21,374 bases of DNA, taken from assembly GCF_040289685.1 (NCBI RefSeq), contig NZ_PSLQ01000065.1, positions 1-21,374 on the forward strand, read 5' to 3'. Below are positions 16,442-21,374 of this stretch, piece by piece. Source of the stretch: Pyrinomonas sp040289685. Its GTDB lineage: Bacteria > Acidobacteriota > Blastocatellia > Pyrinomonadales > Pyrinomonadaceae. The first letter of the stretch is position 1, and every line of letters starts with the position of its first letter. The notes under the pieces are model-generated. The model saw only the letters and a program-made list of their open reading frames with translations, had not been told where the DNA came from and did not search any database. A program made the translations under genes and the position numbers.

Positions 16442-17573
16442 GACGCTCGATCGCTTATCAGCGCGAAGCTTGCGTCGCGAGTTGCGGCGTTTCGATCGCG
16501 CTGGGCCGGTCATTACAGCAAAAGGCCAGCGGCTCATCAATCTGGCTTCCAACAACTACCTCGGTTTGGCCGATGATCCGCGTCTCATCGCCGCGGCCAA
16601 AGAGGCGCTCGAACTTTATGGGTTGGGCGCTAGCGCCTCGCCGTTGGTCTGCGGCCATCTGGAGGCGCACGAAAGGTTGGAAGCCGGGCTCGCCAGCTTC
16701 AAGGGGACCGAGGCGGCGCTCGTTTTCTCGAGCGGATACGCGACCAACGTCGGCGTGCTGAGCGCGCTGGCGACGCCGCGCGACGCGATCTTTCTCGACG
16801 CGTTGGTCCACGCGAGCTTGCACGACGGCGCGCGGCTTTCGGGCGCCGAAGTTCGTCGCTACAGGCACGCGGACGTGGATGACTTGAGGAGATTGCTTCG
16901 CGCCTCTTCGAAGCGCGGCGCGCGCATAGTCGTCACGGATGGCGTCTTCAGCATGGATGGCGATCTCGCTCCGTTGCCGGAACTCGTCGAACTCTGTGAA
17001 GAGCTGGATGCGCTTCTCGTCGTTGACGATGCGCACGGGACGGGGGTTATTGGCCCCGGCGGAAGGGGAACGGCGGCGCACTTCGGCATCGAAGATCGCG
17101 TCCCTGTGCAGATCGGCACGTTGTCGAAAGCTCTCGGTTTGCAAGGCGGTTTCGTCGTCGGAAGCGAGGCGTTGATCCGTTTCATCGTCAATCGCGCTCG
17201 CGCGTTCATCTACAGCACGGCCATCTCTCCAGCGCTGGCCGCTGCCGCATTGTGTGCGTTAAAGGTCGTCGAAGGTGAGCCGTGGCGACGACAAGCGGCG
17301 CGTGAGCACCGTCGGCGCTTGAGCGATGGATTGCGAGAGAAAGGGTACGAAGTGAAAGGCGACCCGCTGGCCCCGATGCTCTTGGTGATGATCGGCGAAG
17401 CGGAACAGGCGCTTAAACTCGCCGTTGATCTTGAAAACGCCGGCGTTTTCGCTCCGGCGATCAGGCCGCCGACGGTGCCGCAAGGCACGAGCCGGATTCG
17501 CCTTGCTCCGATGGCGACGCACTCTTCGGAGCAGATCGCCCAAGCGCTCGATGCTTTTCCGAACGGCCTGTGA
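16422..17573 (+). CDS. bioF: 8-amino-7-oxononanoate synthase BioF
   Basis: A 383-residue PLP enzyme of the alpha-oxoamine synthase family. It condenses a pimeloyl thioester with L-alanine to give 8-amino-7-oxononanoate. Seen: NLASNNYLGLADDPRL (40-55), GASASPLVCGHLEAHERLE, VDDAHGTGVIGPGGRG (201-215) and the PLP lysine K236 in GTLSKALGLQGGF. The C-terminal domain ends with RPPTVPQGTSRIRLAPMATH, normal for the family. The start overlaps the end of bioB by 20 bases. GAGGAG lies further upstream than ideal, so coupled translation from bioB is likely. The related enzyme Kbl is excluded with fair confidence by the biotin gene neighbours. Confidence 0.95.
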   Translation: MRVQWTETLDRLSARSLRRELRRFDRAGPVITAKGQRLINLASNNYLGLADDPRLIAAAKEALELYGLGASASPLVCGHLEAHERLEAGLASFKGTEAALVFSSGYATNVGVLSALATPRDAIFLDALVHASLHDGARLSGAEVRRYRHADVDDLRRLLRASSKRGARIVVTDGVFSMDGDLAPLPELVELCEELDALLVVDDAHGTGVIGPGGRGTAAHFGIEDRVPVQIGTLSKALGLQGGFVVGSEALIRFIVNRARAFIYSTAISPALAAAALCALKVVEGEPWRRQAAREHRRRLSDGLREKGYEVKGDPLAPMLLVMIGEAEQALKLAVDLENAGVFAPAIRPPTVPQGTSRIRLAPMATHSSEQIAQALDAFPNGL

Positions 17574-17835
17574 TGCGCTTCTCGTTGAAAGATTCCGCTC
17601 TGGGTTTTCCAGCAGGTTTTGAAGCTGAAGTCGAAGAGGAGCGATGCGGAGACGAACAAGCGTAATGGTGTCCCGCCGCTTCACGCGTGGGTTCAGTTGT
17701 CGAGGGCGTAGCTCGGTCCGCGCTGAAAGCCGGTCGGCGTAAGTTGCGCGGCGCACGTCTTTCGTGCGCACAGCGGACGCGCTTGAGCCGCGCGAGAAAG
17801 TCGGTCGAAGAAGCGAGGAATCAGCAGCAGCGACG

Positions 17836-18930
17836 ATGAAGTTGATCGGCATCGGTTCGGCTCTACCTGAGAGGCGCGTTCGTAGCGACGAGACGGAACG
17901 CGCCCTCGGACTCGAAGCGGGATGGGTGGCCAAGCGCACCGGAGTGCACGCAAGACCGGTCGCGGCGCCCCAAGAAGCGACTTCCGATCTCGCCGTGTGT
18001 GCCGGCCAACGCGCGTTGCTCGATGCCGGAGTGAAGCCCGAAGAGATCGGTCTGTTGATCTTGGCGACGAGCACTCCCGATCATCCTTTGCCGCCGACGG
18101 CTCCGCGGGTAGCACACAGGCTCGGTTTGGGCCGAGCTGGCGCGATCGATCTTGCTGGCGCGTGCGCTGGATTCATTTATGCGCTCGCGCTCGGCGATGC
18201 CTACGGCGAAGCGCATGGTTGCGCGGTGATGGTGATCGGGGCGAACGTGCTTTCGCGGCGGGTGGACCAGCGCGATCCGGCAACAGCGCCCCTGTTTGCC
18301 GATGGCGCAGGCGCTGTGGTCGCGGTTCCCGGCAGAGGATTGTTGAGCGTTTATCTCGGTGCGGATGGCTCACGTTGGGACGAGATCCTCGTTCGCGCTG
18401 GCGGCAGCCGTGAGCCGTTGACGCCCGAAGCGGTCGCCGCAGGGCGACACTTCATGCGCATCAAAGACGGCTCAAGCCTCTTTCGTCACGCCGTGCGACG
18501 CATGGCCGAAGCCGGAAAGATCGCGCTCGCCAGAGCCAACGTCACAGCGGAAGATGTTCGCTGGTGGGTTCCGCACCAAGCCAATCGCCGGTTAATCCGC
18601 GAAGCCGGAAGATTGTTGGGCATCGGCCCTGAGAAGACGGTCGAGGTAGTTGACCGATGCGGCAATAGCTCAGCGGCGACCATTCCTCTTGCGCTCGACG
18701 TGGCCCGCTCCGAGGGGCGCTTGCAAAGAGGTGATCTGTTGCTGCTCACCTCTGTCGGCGCCGGGATGCTGGAAGCTGGAGCGGTTCTGATCTTGAACGG
18801 GGTGTGCCGCGCGGCGGGCGCGCAGTCGCGACTCGGCATTGCAGCGCCCGACCGCAATTCGGAGCTTGAACGACGCGCGTCGGGTCATCTGTTTGGAGGG
18901 AACGAATCGGAGCTATTTGATCGGTCATGA
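17836..18930 (+). CDS. FabH-family 3-oxoacyl-ACP synthase III in the biotin operon, BioZ candidate
   Basis: From ATG 17836 it is 364 residues. The thiolase-fold condensing triad is intact: C110 (DLAGACAGFIYAL), H247 (VPHQANRRLI) and N277 (RCGNSSAATIPLAL). The start MKLIGIGSALPERR fits the family; the frame reaches back to GTG 17764 but those 24 residues are atypical. About 40 extra residues after VLILNG (323-364) are beyond the usual FabH end and carry the gene into a four-base overlap with bioA. FabH normally condenses acetyl-CoA with malonyl-ACP to start fatty acid synthesis. In Agrobacterium and relatives the FabH-like BioZ instead uses glutaryl-CoA and malonyl-ACP to make a pimeloyl-ACP precursor, from a gene in the bio operon. 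The position between bioF and bioA makes that role the best inference here; an ordinary FabH remains possible. Confidence 0.88.
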   Translation: MKLIGIGSALPERRVRSDETERALGLEAGWVAKRTGVHARPVAAPQEATSDLAVCAGQRALLDAGVKPEEIGLLILATSTPDHPLPPTAPRVAHRLGLGRAGAIDLAGACAGFIYALALGDAYGEAHGCAVMVIGANVLSRRVDQRDPATAPLFADGAGAVVAVPGRGLLSVYLGADGSRWDEILVRAGGSREPLTPEAVAAGRHFMRIKDGSSLFRHAVRRMAEAGKIALARANVTAEDVRWWVPHQANRRLIREAGRLLGIGPEKTVEVVDRCGNSSAATIPLALDVARSEGRLQRGDLLLLTSVGAGMLEAGAVLILNGVCRAAGAQSRLGIAAPDRNSELERRASGHLFGGNESELFDRS

Positions 18931-20405
18931 AAGAGCTACCGCGCAAGCTGAACCGAAGGACCGCCGAGACTACGGCGAGGGAGAAAGCGACCAAACGGCA
19001 AATTCAGGCTTCGTCGCCTGCCGAAGCGACGCAAACGCGAGGGGAGAAGACTGGGTTGAGCGACGAAAAGCTCGAGGCGCTCGATAAGGCGCATTTGTGG
19101 CACCCTTTCACGCACATGGAGCAGTACATCGCGGACGATCCGCTCATCATCGTGCGCGGCGAGGGCGTGCGATTGTTCGATACGCGCGGGCGCGCTTACT
19201 ACGACGGCACGTCTTCGATCTGGTTGAACGTTCACGGCCATCGCGTTCCGGAGCTGAACCGCGCGCTCACGGAACAGCTCGGACAAGTGGCGCATTCGAC
19301 CTTGCTCGGGATGAGCAACGTGCCGGCGATATTGTTGGCGGAGAAATTGGCGAAGATCGCCCCGCGAGGCTTGACGCGCGTCTTTTACGTGGACAACGGA
19401 GCCGGAGCGGTGGAAGCGGCGATCAAAATCGCCGTGCAGTTTTGGGCGAATCAAGGCGCGCCAACCAAACACCTCGTCCTCGGCTTCCACAATAACTACC
19501 ACGGCGATACTCTGGGCGCGGTCGGCGTCTCGCCTGATGAGATGTTTCACTGGCCGTTCACCGCTCTGCTCCCGCCGCACCCGCGCGTGCCTTATCCGTA
19601 TCCGTATCGCAGTGCAGCTCCCGATCCGCTAGCAGAAAGCCTCCAAGCGGCGGAGGAGATTTTGCGTCGGCGACGAGACGAGATCGCGGCGGTGATCGTC
19701 GAACCAGTCGAAGGCGCTGGCGGGATCATCGTTCCACCGCGCGGCTTTTTGCGCGGTTTGCGCCGGCTCTGCGATGAATACGGGGCGCTGCTGATCGTGG
19801 ATGAGGTGGCGACCGGTTTCGGGCGCACAGGCCCGATGTTCGCCTGCCACGGCGAAGATGTCGCGCCCGATCTGCTCTGCTTGGGCAAAGGCCTTTCGGG
19901 CGGGTATCTTCCGATCGGCGCGACGCTTGCGACCGAAAAGATATTCGAGGCTTTTCTGGGCGAAGTCGATTCGGGCCGGACCTTCTTTCACGGCCATTCA
20001 TACGCCGGCAATCCGCTCGCCGCCGCCGTTTCGCTAGCGAACCTCGAGCTTTTAGAGAAGTTGCTGCCGCGGTTGCCCGAAAAGATCGAGGCGCTCTCCG
20101 CGTGGATTTTTCCGCTTGCCGAAGAGCCTTTCGTTGGCGACGTCCGACAAGCTGGGTTCATGGTCGGAATCGAACTCGTCAAAGATCGCGCGACCAAAGA
20201 GGGATTCGCCTATCGCGATCAAGTCGGATGGCGGGTCGCTCATGCGGCGCGCGAGAGAGGATTGCTGGTGCGCCCCATCGGCAACGTCCTGATCTTCATG
20301 CCGCCGCTCGCTTCGACGCTCGAAGAGCTGCAGGAGATGTCGCATATCTTGTGCGAAGCTTTTCGCGCGACGAGAGACGATCTTGCAGCGCTGGCGAAAG
20401 GTTAA
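18927..20405 (+). CDS. bioA: Adenosylmethionine--8-amino-7-oxononanoate aminotransferase BioA
   Basis: A 492-residue class III aminotransferase. It makes 7,8-diaminononanoate from 8-amino-7-oxononanoate, usually with SAM as amino donor. BioA-type marks: HLWHPFTHMEQY (57-68), SSIWLNVHGHRVPELN, FHNNYHGDTLGAVGVS with Y191, VDEVATGFGRTG (291-302) and the PLP lysine K321 in CLGKGLSGGYLPIG. The active-site region YVDNGAGAVEAAIK replaces the more common D-G-S-x-A-x-E form. The first 43 residues are charged, low complexity and not part of the family. ATG 18927 overlaps the upstream stop (ATGA), but a TTG at 19056, preceded by GGGGAGAAG, could be the true start. The SAM-versus-lysine donor choice cannot be read with certainty from sequence. 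Confidence 0.93.
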   Translation: MKELPRKLNRRTAETTAREKATKRQIQASSPAEATQTRGEKTGLSDEKLEALDKAHLWHPFTHMEQYIADDPLIIVRGEGVRLFDTRGRAYYDGTSSIWLNVHGHRVPELNRALTEQLGQVAHSTLLGMSNVPAILLAEKLAKIAPRGLTRVFYVDNGAGAVEAAIKIAVQFWANQGAPTKHLVLGFHNNYHGDTLGAVGVSPDEMFHWPFTALLPPHPRVPYPYPYRSAAPDPLAESLQAAEEILRRRRDEIAAVIVEPVEGAGGIIVPPRGFLRGLRRLCDEYGALLIVDEVATGFGRTGPMFACHGEDVAPDLLCLGKGLSGGYLPIGATLATEKIFEAFLGEVDSGRTFFHGHSYAGNPLAAAVSLANLELLEKLLPRLPEKIEALSAWIFPLAEEPFVGDVRQAGFMVGIELVKDRATKEGFAYRDQVGWRVAHAARERGLLVRPIGNVLIFMPPLASTLEELQEMSHILCEAFRATRDDLAALAKG

Positions 20406-20542
20406 CTTGCACGGGAGTTTTTGACACTACTTCGAGACGGGATCAAAGCTCTAAAGCGGCGAGGAGAACGAAGGCGCGAGTCAAACACCCCACGGCGCGC
20501 AGCCGGGGGCCCTCGACGCCAAGAATGTAGCGAGGGGAATAC

Positions 20543-20560
20543 TCGCGCAATCTTGCGCGA
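20543..20560. repeat. Short perfect palindrome in the bioA-bioD gap
   Basis: TCGCGCAA at 20543-20550 and TTGCGCGA at 20553-20560 form a perfect 8-bp inverted repeat around two bases. It could be a small hairpin or a protein-binding site. The rest of the 249-base gap between bioA and bioD shows no gene. No T tract follows, so it is not a standard terminator. Confidence 0.4.
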
Positions 20561-20654
20561 TGTGGCGTGCGGGAACTGCGGTGCCTGAAACGGCGAGACG
20601 CGGCGTGCGCGCATCAAGGGCTTGCACAGGTTCGCAAACGGAGATAGAGGGAGC

Positions 20655-21374
20655 GTGTTGAGAAGTTTCTTCATCACCGGCACGGACACAGGGGTTGGGA
20701 AGACGGTCTTCGGCGCAGGGATAGCCCGCTGGTTGGTCGAGCGTGGCTTCAAAGTCGGCGTCATGAAACCGATCGAGACGGGCGTCGTTCTCTCTGGCGA
20801 CCTTTTTGCGATGGCGCGCGAAGGCACATTTTCTGATGGCGCCTTTTTGGCTCAAGCCGCGCGCATCGAAGAGCCGCGCGAAGTGGTCGTCCCATGCGCT
20901 TATGCTGAGCCGCTGGCCCCGCTCGTCGCGGCAAGACGCGCCGCGCGGTGCGTCGATCTCGCTGCCATCCGAAAAGCTTGGGAGCATCTCTCTTCGAGAT
21001 ACGATACGGTCATCGTCGAAGGCGCAGGCGGTCTCTCCGTGCCGATCGAAAGGGGTTATGACATGGCGAGCTTGGCGCTCGATTTCAAGTTGCCCGTTCT
21101 GATCGTCGCGCGCGCTACGTTGGGGACTTTGAATCACACGTTCCTCACCGTGCATTACGCGCGTAGTCGTGGATTGGAGGTATTGGGCGTGGTCGTTTCC
21201 GGATATGACCCGCAGACGACCGACGTCGCTGAGTTGACCAACCCGTCGATGATAGAAGAACTTTGCGAGGTTCCGGTCATCGGAATCGTGCCGAGAAAAG
21301 GCTCGGTCGCGTCGCCGGAAGATGCCGCGGAAGCGGTGAAAGAGGGCGTGGATATCGGTGCCTTTTCGCGTCTT
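20655..21374 (+). CDS. bioD: Dethiobiotin synthetase BioD (3' end beyond window)
   Basis: The frame runs without a stop from GTG 20655 to the window edge, 240 codons, which is already about the usual BioD length. So only a few residues are probably missing. BioD closes the ureido ring of dethiobiotin from diaminononanoate, CO2 and ATP. Seen: the P-loop GTDTGVGKT at 9-17 (K16), KPIETG at 38-43, VEGAGGLSVPI at 121-131 and RATLGTLNHTFLT. GAGGGAG at 20647-20653 supports a start here; TTG 20658, one codon later, has better spacing. It is the fifth gene of the biotin operon, 249 bases after bioA, a larger gap than at the operon's other tight junctions. Confidence 0.93.
   Translation, partial: MLRSFFITGTDTGVGKTVFGAGIARWLVERGFKVGVMKPIETGVVLSGDLFAMAREGTFSDGAFLAQAARIEEPREVVVPCAYAEPLAPLVAARRAARCVDLAAIRKAWEHLSSRYDTVIVEGAGGLSVPIERGYDMASLALDFKLPVLIVARATLGTLNHTFLTVHYARSRGLEVLGVVVSGYDPQTTDVAELTNPSMIEELCEVPVIGIVPRKGSVASPEDAAEAVKEGVDIGAFSRL

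Noticed and set aside
17573..17665. A 30-codon reading frame whose ATG overlaps the bioF stop (TGATG).
   Set aside because: The overlap is attractive, but the product (MRFSLKDSALGFPAGF and so on) matches nothing I know and has no independent support. The chance of a frame this short is high.

Overview
The window reads as chromosomal DNA of a GC-rich Gram-negative bacterium, most likely an Acidobacteriota member (Blastocatellia-like is a guess). The clues are a TIGR03437-type ('Solibacter C-terminal') domain, two large secreted FG-GAP/ASPIC-UnbV (CRTAC1-like) proteins paired with secreted TPR proteins, and short catabolic and biosynthetic operons in the same style. I see no rRNA, tRNA, CRISPR array, prophage or intact insertion sequence.

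Layout. 1-1211: the 3' end of a secreted protein with a Pro-Thr repeat linker and a TIGR03437-like domain, followed by a good hairpin terminator. 1539-4793: a secreted TPR protein, then the first CRTAC1-like protein. 5078-9459, all on the minus strand and read right to left: an MFS exporter-like permease, an MCC-type acyl-CoA carboxylase carboxyltransferase subunit, and a secreted Gln/Arg-rich protein. A strong two-tier inverted repeat separates the convergent genes at 4793 and 5078. 9650-12972: the second CRTAC1-like protein followed by a 13-repeat secreted TPR protein, a paralogous version of the first pair in reverse order. 13249-15245: an AtuA/DUF1446 protein and a Nudix hydrolase with ATGA overlap. 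15407-21374: a biotin operon, bioB-bioF-(FabH-like)-bioA-bioD, with bioD running off the window edge.

How the genes work together. The biotin operon holds the four late enzymes (BioF, BioA, BioD, BioB). Instead of BioC/BioH it carries a FabH-family ketosynthase with an intact Cys-His-Asn triad between bioF and bioA. By analogy with alphaproteobacterial BioZ, this enzyme may supply the pimeloyl-ACP precursor, and it is the most interesting point in the window. The biotin-dependent carboxylase subunit and AtuA nearby fit a branched-chain acyl or acyclic-terpene CoA pathway, although the biotin-carrying subunit is not in the window. The two secreted CRTAC1/TPR pairs look like duplicated cell-envelope modules of unknown function.
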